The notes under the pieces were generated by a model, which was not told the origin of the DNA, searched no databases, and saw nothing but the letters and a program-made list of their open reading frames with translations. From Hyphomonadaceae bacterium BRH_c29 (lineage in GTDB: Bacteria; Pseudomonadota; Alphaproteobacteria; Caulobacterales; Hyphomonadaceae): DNA of 64,000 bases. The stretch lies in the NCBI GenBank assembly GCA_000961695.1, contig LADW01000057.1:1-64000 (forward strand), written 5' to 3'. Positions 26,781 to 34,457 of the stretch are shown in pieces; position 1 is the first letter of the stretch, and each line of letters opens with the position of its first letter. The translations under genes were made by a program, and so were the position numbers.

Positions 26781-27078
26781 AAGCCTCCGCCGACAGGCGG
26801 CTTATGCGCTCCTCTGGGTCTACAAACATGGGCCGAGCCAGGTGTTGTGGGCCTTTGGCGCGCGGTGTCAGCATACGCCAACCTGTAGTGAGTACGGGGC
26901 AGAATGCGTTGCGCGCTTTGGCTGGTGGCCGGGCTTCTGGATGACGTTGGCGCGGTTCCTGCGCTGCCGGCCGGGCGGCACGATGGGGTGCGATCCTGCG
27001 CCGGAGATAAAGCCTGATGTGCCGGTCTGGCAGCCTTGGCGATATGGCGACTGGCGAGGCCCGCGCGGGGAGAGTTGA
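26764..27078 (+). CDS. yidD: Membrane protein insertion efficiency factor YidD
   Basis: 104 residues. The family core is clear: ALLWVYKHGPSQVLWAFGARCQHTPTCSEYGAECVARFG, then RFLRCRPGGTMGCDPAP. It helps YidC insert inner-membrane proteins. I chose the ATG at 26764, giving a basic amphipathic N-terminus; the longer ORF is the scaffold gene out of frame. Last gene of the cysS run; its stop lies inside the -35 of the thrS leader promoter. Confidence 0.93.
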   Translation: MPAPRKSLRRQAAYALLWVYKHGPSQVLWAFGARCQHTPTCSEYGAECVARFGWWPGFWMTLARFLRCRPGGTMGCDPAPEIKPDVPVWQPWRYGDWRGPRGES

Positions 27079-27103
27079 AAAACGCCCCGGCCCGTGACAT
27101 ATC
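27075..27103 (+). promoter_or_regulatory. Candidate promoter of the thrS leader transcript
   Basis: TTGAAA (27075-27080), exactly 17 bp, CATATC (27098-27103). Six bases (GCGGCC) separate it from the leader ATG at 27110. Geometry and the CGCGGCCATG junction match the cysS leader promoter. Confidence 0.5.
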
Positions 27104-27109
27104 GCGGCC

Positions 27110-27163
27110 ATGGATTTTCGTCTGATCACCGCTCTGACCACACGAACCCGCCGGGGTGCCTGA
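27110..27163 (+). CDS. Threonine-rich leader peptide of thrS (MDFRLITALTTRTRRGA)
   Basis: A 17-codon ORF missed by the ORF track: four Thr codons (ACC, ACC, ACA, ACC) within seven positions (7-13), plus Ile and Arg, then a short basic tail and TGA. The next gene downstream, thrS, charges tRNA-Thr. No Shine-Dalgarno precedes the ATG, but a well-spaced promoter would start transcription at it. The density of Thr codons is lower than in classical thr leaders, so this is less certain than the Cys leader; its paired occurrence 2.3 kb away raises confidence. Confidence 0.7.
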   Translation: MDFRLITALTTRTRRGA

Positions 27164-27435
27164 CGCGCCTTCGGCCCGCACCCTCGTGCGCGCCGCGCCT
27201 CACGCACCCGCCAAAAGCCCTCAAATGAGCCGCCGGACACCGTGTGAAACACAATATAAACACCGTGTAAGGGCCATATAAGGCTCATCAGACCTCCGGA
27301 TTTCGCCCGACTGCAGCCCGCCCGCTTTGAGGGTGGGAAAAGCGGTAAAGACGCGCTAAGCAAACCGCCGCATAAGGCCATCCGGATCCCCTGAATTCAC
27401 GCCCCTCTGGGCGACCCCGCCAAAGAAGAAGACCG
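27154..27435 (+). promoter_or_regulatory. thrS 5' leader RNA with competing hairpins and short repeats
   Basis: The end of the Thr leader ORF, GGGTGC (27154-27159), can pair with GCACCC at 27178-27183. As part of a longer arm (27154-27168) it can instead pair with GCGCCTCACGCACCC at 27195-27209 with two mismatches, an either-or arrangement. Further on, ATGAGCC (27225-27231) and GGCTCAT (27282-27288) enclose two copies of ACACCGTGT (27237-27245, 27260-27268). CCCGCCC/GGGTGGG and CCGCTTT/AAAGCGG (27317-27345) also compete. The 272-base stretch 27164-27435 holds no other gene. AAGAAGA is the thrS ribosome site. Confidence 0.55.
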
Positions 27436-29400
27436 ATGATCAAAGTAACGCTGCCCGACGGCTCTGAACGAGACTATGCCGACGGCGCCTCGCCGCTGGA
27501 CGTGGCCGAGAGCATTTCGAAATCCCTGGCCAAGAAGGCCCTCGCCGCCAAAGTGAATGGCGAGCTGTGGGACCTTGTCCGCCCCCTCGACGGGGACGCA
27601 AACGTCGCCATCATCACCGACCGCGACCCGGAAGGCCTGGAACTGATCCGCCACGACGCCGCCCACGTACTGGCGCAGGCGGTGCAAGAACTTTACCCCG
27701 ACGCGCAGGTCACGATTGGCCCGGTGATCGATGACGGCTTCTATTACGACTTCGCCCGCGAGGAACCGTTCTCGTCCGACGATTTCGAAAAGATCGAAGC
27801 GAAGATGCGCCAGATCGTCGATGCCGATTATCCCATTGTCCGCGAGGTCTGGGACAAGGACGAAGCCATCGCGATGTTCAAGAAGATCGGGGAGGACTAC
27901 AAGGCCCAGATCATCGACGACATCATCCCGCCGGGCGAGGCGATCACGATCTATCGCCAGGGCGACTGGTTCGACCTCTGCCGCGGGCCGCACCTGCCCT
28001 CGACGGGCAAACTGCCCAAGGCGTTCAAGCTGATGAAGCTGGCCGGCGCCTATTGGCGCGGCGACTCGAAGAACGAGATGCTTCAGCGCATGTACGGCAC
28101 GGCCTGGGCGAACGAGAAAGACCTCAACGCCCATCTCGTGCGTCTTGAAGAGGCTGAGAAGCGCGACCACCGCAAACTCGGCCAGCAGCTGGACCTGTTC
28201 CACTTGCAGCCCGAAGCGCAAGGCTCTGTCTTCTGGCACCCGAAAGGCTTCATGATCTGGCGCCAGCTGGAAGCCTATATCCGCCGCGCGCAGGACGAGG
28301 ACGGCTATGTCGAGGTGAAGACGCCGCAACTGCTCGATTCGGTGTTCTGGGAAAAATCCGGCCACTGGGACAAGTTCCGCGAGAACATGTTCGTGGTGCC
28401 GGACTTCATTCCGAATACGGATGAGGACGAAGTGCGCATTCCGGCCGAGACGAGCCTGATGGCGCTGAAGCCGATGAACTGCCCGGCTCACGTGCAGATA
28501 TTCAAGAGCGACCAGCGGTCCTACCGGGATCTGCCGATCCGCATGGCGGAATTCGGCTGCTGTCACCGCAACGAGGCCCATGGCGCGCTGCACGGCCTGA
28601 TGCGCGTGCGTCAGATGACGCAGGATGATGCGCACATCTTCTGCCGCGAAGACCAGATCGGCGACGAGACGCTGCGTTTCCTGAAACTGTTCTCGCGCGT
28701 CTACAATGATTTCGGCCTGACGGAGATTTCCTACAAGCTGGCGACGCGCCCGGAACAGCGCGGCGGTACGGATGAGAACTGGGACCGCGCCGAGAAAGCG
28801 CTGGCCGATGCGCTGAACGAAGCGGGTCTCCCCTTCGACTATGCCGAAGGGGAGGGCGCGTTCTATGGCCCGAAACTCGAATTCCACCTGACGGATGCCA
28901 TCGGGCGGACGTGGCAGTGCGGCACGTTCCAGCTGGACTATGTCCTGCCCGAACGTCTGGATGCAGAATATACGGGATCGGACGGCGCCAAGCATCGCCC
29001 GGTCATGCTGCACCGGGCTGTGTTCGGCACGTTCGAGCGGTTCATGGGCATCCTGATCGAGAACTATGCCGGGGCGTTCCCGATGTGGCTCTCGCCGGTT
29101 CAGGTCGTCGTGGCCGCCATCACGGACTCGGCGAACGATTATGCCGAGGAAGCTGCCGCGGTGCTGCGCAAGGCAGGCCTGCGCGTCGAGACGGATCTTC
29201 GCAACGAGAAGATCAATTACAAGGTGCGCGAGCATTCGCTGCAGAAAGTGCCGGTGATTGCCGTGGTCGGTGGGCGTGAAGCCGAAGACCGCACGCTGGC
29301 GCTGCGCCGGCTTGGCTCCAACGGCCAGCAGATGATCACGCTGGACGAGGCCAAAGTGGCGCTCGCGCTGGAAGGCCTCGCGCCGGACCTGAAAGCCTGA
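27436..29400 (+). CDS. thrS: Threonyl-tRNA synthetase
   Basis: 654 residues, full length. TGS domain (1-62), editing domain with [10 protein letters not shown] near 74 and the SAD-type residues after it, class II catalytic core (about 245-540) with zinc ligands in [10 protein letters not shown] and later His residues, and an anticodon-binding domain at the end. It charges tRNA-Thr and hydrolyses Ser-tRNA-Thr. It follows an unusually long 5' leader and the Thr-rich leader ORF. Confidence 0.98.
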   Translation: MIKVTLPDGSERDYADGASPLDVAESISKSLAKKALAAKVNGELWDLVRPLDGDANVAIITDRDPEGLELIRHDAAHVLAQAVQELYPDAQVTIGPVIDDGFYYDFAREEPFSSDDFEKIEAKMRQIVDADYPIVREVWDKDEAIAMFKKIGEDYKAQIIDDIIPPGEAITIYRQGDWFDLCRGPHLPSTGKLPKAFKLMKLAGAYWRGDSKNEMLQRMYGTAWANEKDLNAHLVRLEEAEKRDHRKLGQQLDLFHLQPEAQGSVFWHPKGFMIWRQLEAYIRRAQDEDGYVEVKTPQLLDSVFWEKSGHWDKFRENMFVVPDFIPNTDEDEVRIPAETSLMALKPMNCPAHVQIFKSDQRSYRDLPIRMAEFGCCHRNEAHGALHGLMRVRQMTQDDAHIFCREDQIGDETLRFLKLFSRVYNDFGLTEISYKLATRPEQRGGTDENWDRAEKALADALNEAGLPFDYAEGEGAFYGPKLEFHLTDAIGRTWQCGTFQLDYVLPERLDAEYTGSDGAKHRPVMLHRAVFGTFERFMGILIENYAGAFPMWLSPVQVVVAAITDSANDYAEEAAAVLRKAGLRVETDLRNEKINYKVREHSLQKVPVIAVVGGREAEDRTLALRRLGSNGQQMITLDEAKVALALEGLAPDLKA

Positions 29401-29427
29401 TGCTGACTTAGGCGGCTGACAAACGGG

Positions 29428-30696
29428 ATGGGAACGGACAAAGTGCGCGCCATGTCCTACGCACCCATACTCGCAGCCGCCTTCGTCCTCTGGCCCCTGA
29501 TGGGATTGCTGGGCGGGCAGGGCTATGCGCCCTTGCTCGGCCTTGCAGCCCTGCCGGCGCTGGCGTTTGCCCGGCCGAAATGGCCCCCCACCATCTATGC
29601 CGTTCTGGCCGTGCTGTTTGTCGTCTGGGCCGCGATCAGCGAATTCTGGTCGCCGACCTCTACCGGCCTTATCAGCGGGAATATTTTCGAGGGCAATTTC
29701 GGCGTGAAGGCGTCCAGTCTGCGGATCGTTCTGACAGCGGCGTTTGGCTTGCTGGCAGTAGGCGGGGCGCTGCAGGTCGCGTCCGGCACGGCGCAGGTGT
29801 CGACGCGTGTGATGCTGGGCGCCTTTGCCGCACAGGGCTTTATCGTTGCCGTTTCGACCATCTTCTCCGGCCCGCTCATCGACCTCGTCTATGGAGATGA
29901 TCCGACACAGGCGGGGTCAGGCATCCAGAATATCGGGCGCAATGCGAACGCGTTCGCGCTCATTTTGCCGGTCCTGATTGCCTATCTCTCCGCCCGGCCA
30001 CAATTCATGTGGAAGCCGGTCGTGGCCCTGCTGGTCGTCACCAGCCTGCTGATCTTCACGCGCGCCGACACGCAGAGCGCGATCATCGGCATGGTCCTGA
30101 TGATGGCGGCCATGGGACTGATCCATGCGCTGCCGAAAAATGGCTTCCGTGTCCTGTTCACGTCGATCGGGGCCTATATCGCCTCAGCGCCTTTGGTGAT
30201 GGGGGCGGCCCTGAAGTTTCTGGACGCCTATAACATCCATCTGCCGGGGTCGTTCCAGTCGCGCGCCTGGGCCTGGCATGTCGCCATTTCAAAGATCTCG
30301 GAACGTCCGTTGACGGGGCAGGGTATTGCCGCGTCCAAGACATGGAACGACACCTATGCCGACTATCCGGCCTGGCTGGCGCAGTTGCCTGACTTCTGGG
30401 CGGCGTATGAAGTTGTGCCGGGGCATCCGCACAATATGGCGCTGCAGATCTGGGCTGAGACCGGTCTGATCGGGGCGTTGCTGGCCGCGTTTGCGCTGAT
30501 CGCGCTGGGGTTCCGTCTGCCGCGTCCGGACGCGATGCGCGCGGACATCCGCTACGCGATTGCGGGCATGACCGGCGTGGCGGTCAGCCTGTTCAGCTTC
30601 GCCTACAATATGTGGAACGAGGCCTTCTGGTCGACTCTGATCCTGGCGGCGGTTGCCATCATCCTTCTGTCGAAACGTGAGCGGGCCTCCCTTTGA
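29428..30696 (+). CDS. O-antigen ligase-like polytopic membrane protein
   Basis: 422 residues with about ten hydrophobic segments and a large periplasmic loop (about 265-335, SFQSRAWAWHVAISKISERPLTGQGI), the hallmark of the Wzy/WaaL family that transfers or polymerises O-antigen on lipid carriers. PGHPHNMALQIWAETG is the conserved H-x-H-N-x-x-L loop motif. The start may be 29428 or the internal ATG at 29452; neither has a strong ribosome site. It is coupled to the glycosyltransferase by a 4-base overlap. Confidence 0.85.
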   Translation: MGTDKVRAMSYAPILAAAFVLWPLMGLLGGQGYAPLLGLAALPALAFARPKWPPTIYAVLAVLFVVWAAISEFWSPTSTGLISGNIFEGNFGVKASSLRIVLTAAFGLLAVGGALQVASGTAQVSTRVMLGAFAAQGFIVAVSTIFSGPLIDLVYGDDPTQAGSGIQNIGRNANAFALILPVLIAYLSARPQFMWKPVVALLVVTSLLIFTRADTQSAIIGMVLMMAAMGLIHALPKNGFRVLFTSIGAYIASAPLVMGAALKFLDAYNIHLPGSFQSRAWAWHVAISKISERPLTGQGIAASKTWNDTYADYPAWLAQLPDFWAAYEVVPGHPHNMALQIWAETGLIGALLAAFALIALGFRLPRPDAMRADIRYAIAGMTGVAVSLFSFAYNMWNEAFWSTLILAAVAIILLSKRERASL

Positions 30697-31505
30697 GCTA
30701 CTTCCCGAGCATCACGGCACTGGTGGTGACCTATCATACCGGTCCGCGCCTGCACGAATGTCTCTATGCCCTGAAGGGCGACCATGACGTCACCCAGATC
30801 GTCATTGTCGACAATGGCAATCCGCAGGCAGATCAGGACTGGCTCGATCGGTTCGTGGTGACCTGCCGGAAGGCGAGCCTGATCCGGCAGGGTGACAATC
30901 CGGGCTTCGGAACGGCGGTGAACCGGGCGGCGCGGACGGCGACGGGCGAAATGCTTCTGGTCTGCAATCCGGACTGCGTAATCAAGCGCGGGGCGATGCA
31001 GCCACTGGTCGCGGCCTATCGGGGCGCACCACACCCGGCGATCATTGGTGGACGGATCTTTGACCTGAAGGGCCGGGAAACACGCGGCGCGCGGCGCAAC
31101 ACGCTGACGCTGTGGAACGCGCTCGGTCTTGGCAAGTGGACGCTGGAGAAAGAGCCGCAGCCGGACGGGCCGGTAAGGGTCGGCGCTGTGTCTGGCGCAT
31201 TCTTCCTGATCCACGAACTGGACTTCAAGCAACTCGGCGGCTTCGATGAGGGCTATTTCCTGCATGTCGAAGATGTCGATCTCTGCCGCCGCGCCATCGA
31301 GATGGGGGGGTCGGTGATCTATCAGCCCGAGGCCGGCGCGCTGCATTATACGTCCACATCGGATGCGCCGCGCGGGGCGGTGCAGGCGCACAAGGTGGAC
31401 AGCCTGAAACGCTATTTCCGCAAGTTCGCGAAGACGCCCGCCGAGAAGTTCGCCGCTGCGCTGCTGGTGCCGCTGATGGGGCTTGCGATGCGGCTACGCG
31501 GCTAG
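30693..31505 (+). CDS. Family 2 glycosyltransferase
   Basis: 270 residues from a TTG start overlapping the previous stop (TTGA). GT-A fold: ITALVVTYHTGPRL, VIVDNGNPQADQ, the CNPDCVI acidic motif and GYFLHVEDVDLCRR, as in rhamnosyltransferase-like GT2 enzymes. It probably adds a sugar to a surface polysaccharide, working with the neighbouring ligase-like protein. Ends with a hydrophobic patch. Confidence 0.88.
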   Translation: MSYFPSITALVVTYHTGPRLHECLYALKGDHDVTQIVIVDNGNPQADQDWLDRFVVTCRKASLIRQGDNPGFGTAVNRAARTATGEMLLVCNPDCVIKRGAMQPLVAAYRGAPHPAIIGGRIFDLKGRETRGARRNTLTLWNALGLGKWTLEKEPQPDGPVRVGAVSGAFFLIHELDFKQLGGFDEGYFLHVEDVDLCRRAIEMGGSVIYQPEAGALHYTSTSDAPRGAVQAHKVDSLKRYFRKFAKTPAEKFAAALLVPLMGLAMRLRG

Positions 31506-31948
31506 ACCTGCGGGCGCCAGTCCGGCGGGGCCAGCTCGAAGCCCGCAAAGTCAAAGCCCGGCGCCACCACGCAGGAGACAAGCGTCCAGGCGCCCAGTGT
31601 CTCGGCGGCCTGCCAGTGATGCGCAGGCACGATGCCTTGTAGGCGCTGTCCGGCGCGCAGGTCTGGCCCGAGGGTGAGCGTACTTGCACCCTTGCCGTCC
31701 GGTGGCGAAGTGGTGAGGACCAGCGGCCCGCCTGCCTGCCAGAGCCACATCTCATCCGCATCGACCCGGTGCCAGGCGGAGACTTCATCGGCCTGCAGCA
31801 GGAAATGGATCAGCGTAGACGAGGGCCGTGCGCCATCCGGGGCAGGGGCGCGAAATGTCTCGGCATAGTGACCGCCTTCCGGATGCGGCTGCATGTTCAG
31901 GAGGCGGATAATCTCCCGCGCGCCGAGATCACCGGAGAGGGCCTGCAT
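31502..31948 (-). CDS. DUF985 cupin-domain protein
   Basis: 148 residues. DUF985 signature: LNMQPHPEGGHYAETFR, IHFLLQADEVSAWHRVDADEMW, and VSCVVAPGFDFAGFEL at the end. A cupin barrel binding a metal through its His residues is likely; function unknown. It shares one base with gloB (TGATG), so it is translationally coupled to it, and it is convergent with the glycosyltransferase (4-base overlap). Confidence 0.88.
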   Translation of the reverse strand: MQALSGDLGAREIIRLLNMQPHPEGGHYAETFRAPAPDGARPSSTLIHFLLQADEVSAWHRVDADEMWLWQAGGPLVLTTSPPDGKGASTLTLGPDLRAGQRLQGIVPAHHWQAAETLGAWTLVSCVVAPGFDFAGFELAPPDWRPQV

Positions 31949-32709
31949 CAGAACCGGTCCTTGCGGCCACGGATTTCGGCGAACGTGGCGACGGTGTCTC
32001 CCGGATGGCCCATGGCGGCCTGCAGCGCTGGCACATCTGCGCGCAGGAAGGGATTGGTGGCCAGTTCCTTCTCCAGAACCGGCGGCACGGTGGAAAGACC
32101 TTCGGCGCGGCGCTCTTTCACCCAGGCGACATAGTCCTGGAGCGCGGCATTGTCCGGCTCGATCGTGATCGCAAAGCGGGCGTTCGATTCTGTATATTCA
32201 TGCGCGCAGAAGAGGCGGGTCTTCGGGGGAAGGGCTTTGATCTTCGACAGGCTGTTCCACATCATGTCCATCGTGCCCTCGAAGACGCGGCCACAGCCGA
32301 GCGCGAACACACTGTCCCCGACAAAGGCGGCGGCAGCGTCTTCCAGCACATAGGCGATATGGCCGAGCGTGTGGCCCGGTACGTCCAGGACGCGGGCCTT
32401 GAGCGGGCCGAGGTCCACCACGTCGCCCTCTTTCACCGCGCGGTCGAGGCCGGGAATCTTCGCCGCCTCGCCCGCCGGGCCGATGATCTCACAGCCGGTG
32501 GCTTCCTTGATGGCGAGATTGCCGCCGGCATGGTCCGGGTGCCAGTGCGTGTTCCAGATGGCGGTGATGGTCCAGCCCTTGGCTGCGGCCTCAGCGAGGT
32601 ATTTCTGCGCGTCCGGCGTATCGATAGCGACGGTCTGCCCGGAGGTCGGCTCGTGGACGAGGTAACCGTAATTATCGTTCAGGCAGGGAAATTTGTGTAT
32701 GTCGAGCAT
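31948..32709 (-). CDS. gloB: Hydroxyacylglutathione hydrolase (glyoxalase II)
   Basis: 253 residues. Metallo-beta-lactamase fold with THWHPDHAGGN (dinuclear metal site), GHTLGHIAY and FVGDSVFALGCGRVFEG, plus the HAGH C-terminal region (CAHEYTESNARFA). It hydrolyses S-lactoylglutathione to lactate and glutathione in methylglyoxal detoxification. Divergent from the methyltransferase gene. Confidence 0.96.
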   Translation of the reverse strand: MLDIHKFPCLNDNYGYLVHEPTSGQTVAIDTPDAQKYLAEAAAKGWTITAIWNTHWHPDHAGGNLAIKEATGCEIIGPAGEAAKIPGLDRAVKEGDVVDLGPLKARVLDVPGHTLGHIAYVLEDAAAAFVGDSVFALGCGRVFEGTMDMMWNSLSKIKALPPKTRLFCAHEYTESNARFAITIEPDNAALQDYVAWVKERRAEGLSTVPPVLEKELATNPFLRADVPALQAAMGHPGDTVATFAEIRGRKDRF

Positions 32710-32762
32710 GAAGTGTGTCTCCCTGAAGTATAGCTGGAGACCGGGTTAGCACAGGGAATCCC

Positions 32763-33506
32763 ATGCGTCAGGATGCCGTCACGCTGGAACGCTTCTACGG
32801 TGCCCCTCTGGGGCAGGCCGCAGCGCGCGTGTTGTCTGGCCGCCTGACGGACCTCTGGGGTGAGGCGCGGGGCCTTTCCATGCTGGGGCTCGGCTTTGCC
32901 ATTCCGGTACTGGACGCGTTCGGGCAGGCGCCCTCGCGTATTGTCGCGGCCGTGCCGCAGGAACATGGCCCGGTGAAGTGGGACTATTCCGGGCGGGGCA
33001 ATGCCACGGTTGGTGTCGGTGACGACCGCTTGCCATTCCCCGATGGCCTGTTCGACCGGGTGATCGTGCTGCATGGGCTGGAAGAGGCCGGAAACCCGCG
33101 CACGTATTTGCGCGAAATCTGGCGCGTGACAGCGCCGGAAGGGCGGATCGTTCTGGCGGCCTCGAACCGCAGCGGGCTCTGGTCGCGCGCGACGCGCACG
33201 CCGTTCGGCCATGGTCGTCCGTGGAGCCGGTCTCAGCTGGTGAACCTGCTGTCTTCAGGCCTGTTTCAGGTCACCGCGTCAGCCAGCGCGCTCTACATGC
33301 CGCCCATGTCGGCCAGCCTTGTCACCTCTGCGGCGGAGGGCTGGGAGGCTATCGGCAGTCTGATTGCGCCTGGCCTTGGCGGCGTGGTCCTGGTTGAAGC
33401 GGTCAAGCGCCTCTACGCCAGTCCGGGTGGCGGGGCGCCCGCAACTGTGACAGAAAAGGTACGCATCGCCCGTCCTGCGACCACTCAGGGGCGCGAAAGC
33501 CATTGA
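32763..33506 (+). CDS. Class I SAM-dependent methyltransferase
   Basis: 247 residues. SAM-binding GLGFAIPVLDAFG with following acidic residues, FDRVIVLHGLEEAGNPRTYLREIWRVTAPEGRIVL typical of Methyltransf_11, and a basic C-terminal half. Substrate unknown. Its divergent position beside gloB recurs in alphaproteobacteria as far as I know, but that does not show the function. 57 bases before the PII gene. Confidence 0.87.
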   Translation: MRQDAVTLERFYGAPLGQAAARVLSGRLTDLWGEARGLSMLGLGFAIPVLDAFGQAPSRIVAAVPQEHGPVKWDYSGRGNATVGVGDDRLPFPDGLFDRVIVLHGLEEAGNPRTYLREIWRVTAPEGRIVLAASNRSGLWSRATRTPFGHGRPWSRSQLVNLLSSGLFQVTASASALYMPPMSASLVTSAAEGWEAIGSLIAPGLGGVVLVEAVKRLYASPGGGAPATVTEKVRIARPATTQGRESH

Positions 33507-33563
33507 CGGGCTCCGACCACCGCCGATAACTTCGCACCTGCAACAATTACTAGGAAAAGCGCC

Positions 33564-33908
33564 ATGAAGCTTGTCACAGCCATATTCAAGCCGAGCCGGC
33601 TCGACGCCGTGATCGATGCGCTCTCCGAAGCCGGGGCCACGGGCCTCACCGTTTCCGAAGTGCGCGGCTATGGGCGCCAACTCGGAAAAACCGAAGTCTA
33701 TCGTGGTGCGGAATACGAAGTCCGCCTCCTGCCGAAGGTGAAAGTGGAAGTCGCCTGTCCGGACGATGCGGCAGAGCGGTTTGCCGATGCGATCACCCAG
33801 GCTGCGAATACCGGCACGATCGGTGACGGCAAGATCTTCATCCTCGATCTCGGTTCGGTCATCCGCATTCGCACGGGCGAGCGCGACGAACTGGCCGTTT
33901 CCGGCTAG
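33564..33908 (+). CDS. PII-type nitrogen regulatory protein
   Basis: 114 residues, typical length. Key residues are present: Gln39, T-loop Tyr51 (YRGAEY), Lys58 in LLPKVKVEV, the GTIGDGKIFI B-loop and RIRTGERDE. The T-loop reads GRQLGKTEVYR rather than the usual RQKGHTE. It senses ATP/ADP and 2-oxoglutarate and binds partners such as GlnE or AmtB, with uridylylation at Tyr51. No amtB or glnA is adjacent, so GlnB or GlnK cannot be told apart. Confidence 0.93.
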   Translation: MKLVTAIFKPSRLDAVIDALSEAGATGLTVSEVRGYGRQLGKTEVYRGAEYEVRLLPKVKVEVACPDDAAERFADAITQAANTGTIGDGKIFILDLGSVIRIRTGERDELAVSG

Positions 33909-33910
33909 GT

Positions 33911-33932
33911 CAAACGCCTCAGGAGGCGTTTG
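33911..33932. terminator. Hairpin at the convergent end of the PII and DUF983 genes
   Basis: Perfect 9-bp stem CAAACGCCT/AGGCGTTTG with a CAGG loop, spanning the DUF983 stop. No T-run on either side, so it may act as a bidirectional stabilising or weak terminating hairpin. Confidence 0.45.
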
Positions 33933-34308
33933 CGTCCCCATCGACATCGGTCGCTTTGACTTCGGTGGCATCGTGGTGCAGCTGCAGGTTCAGCAGGATT
34001 GCCTTCGCGATGGGAAGCAATAGCAGGATCAATCCGATCACCACGCCGCACAGAACGGCGAAGGTGATGATCTTGATCCATACCGGCATCGAGATCATGG
34101 GAACGATGAAAATGAACGGGGCCGTGAGGATCAGCACGCCGAACCCGACGAAGAAGGCGGGGCCGTCGGCCGTGTCTCCGCTGTCCATCTTACGTCCGCA
34201 GACCGGGCACGCATCGTTCAGTTTCAGATAGCTCTTGAACAGCTTTCCTTCGCCGCAATTGCCGCATTTCAGCTGCAGGCCGGACAGGATGGGGGAGGGT
34301 TTCGACAT
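33919..34308 (-). CDS. DUF983 membrane protein with zinc-ribbon-like Cys pairs
   Basis: 129 residues. LKCGNCGEGKLF and ACPVCGRKM (Cys pairs at about 15/18 and 34/37) form a probable zinc knuckle, followed by GPAFFVGFGVLIL and a second membrane helix (about 80-105). This is DUF983, present in many alphaproteobacteria; function unknown. Convergent with the PII gene. Confidence 0.88.
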   Translation of the reverse strand: MSKPSPILSGLQLKCGNCGEGKLFKSYLKLNDACPVCGRKMDSGDTADGPAFFVGFGVLILTAPFIFIVPMISMPVWIKIITFAVLCGVVIGLILLLLPIAKAILLNLQLHHDATEVKATDVDGDANAS

Positions 34309-34457
34309 GGGGGAACTCCGGGAAACTACGCGTCACATCGGGCTTTGAGCCATCCCCCGCAATGCGACACATGGCACGACGCGGCAACGGAACTCTTGAC
34401 GGGCCGGGCTGTATTGCCCACCAGAGCGACCGGTAATTCGGAATACGGAACACGCAA

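Noticed and set aside
27397-29235. 612-residue minus-strand ORF opposite thrS
   Set aside because: Antisense shadow of a full-length, well-motifed ThrRS gene.
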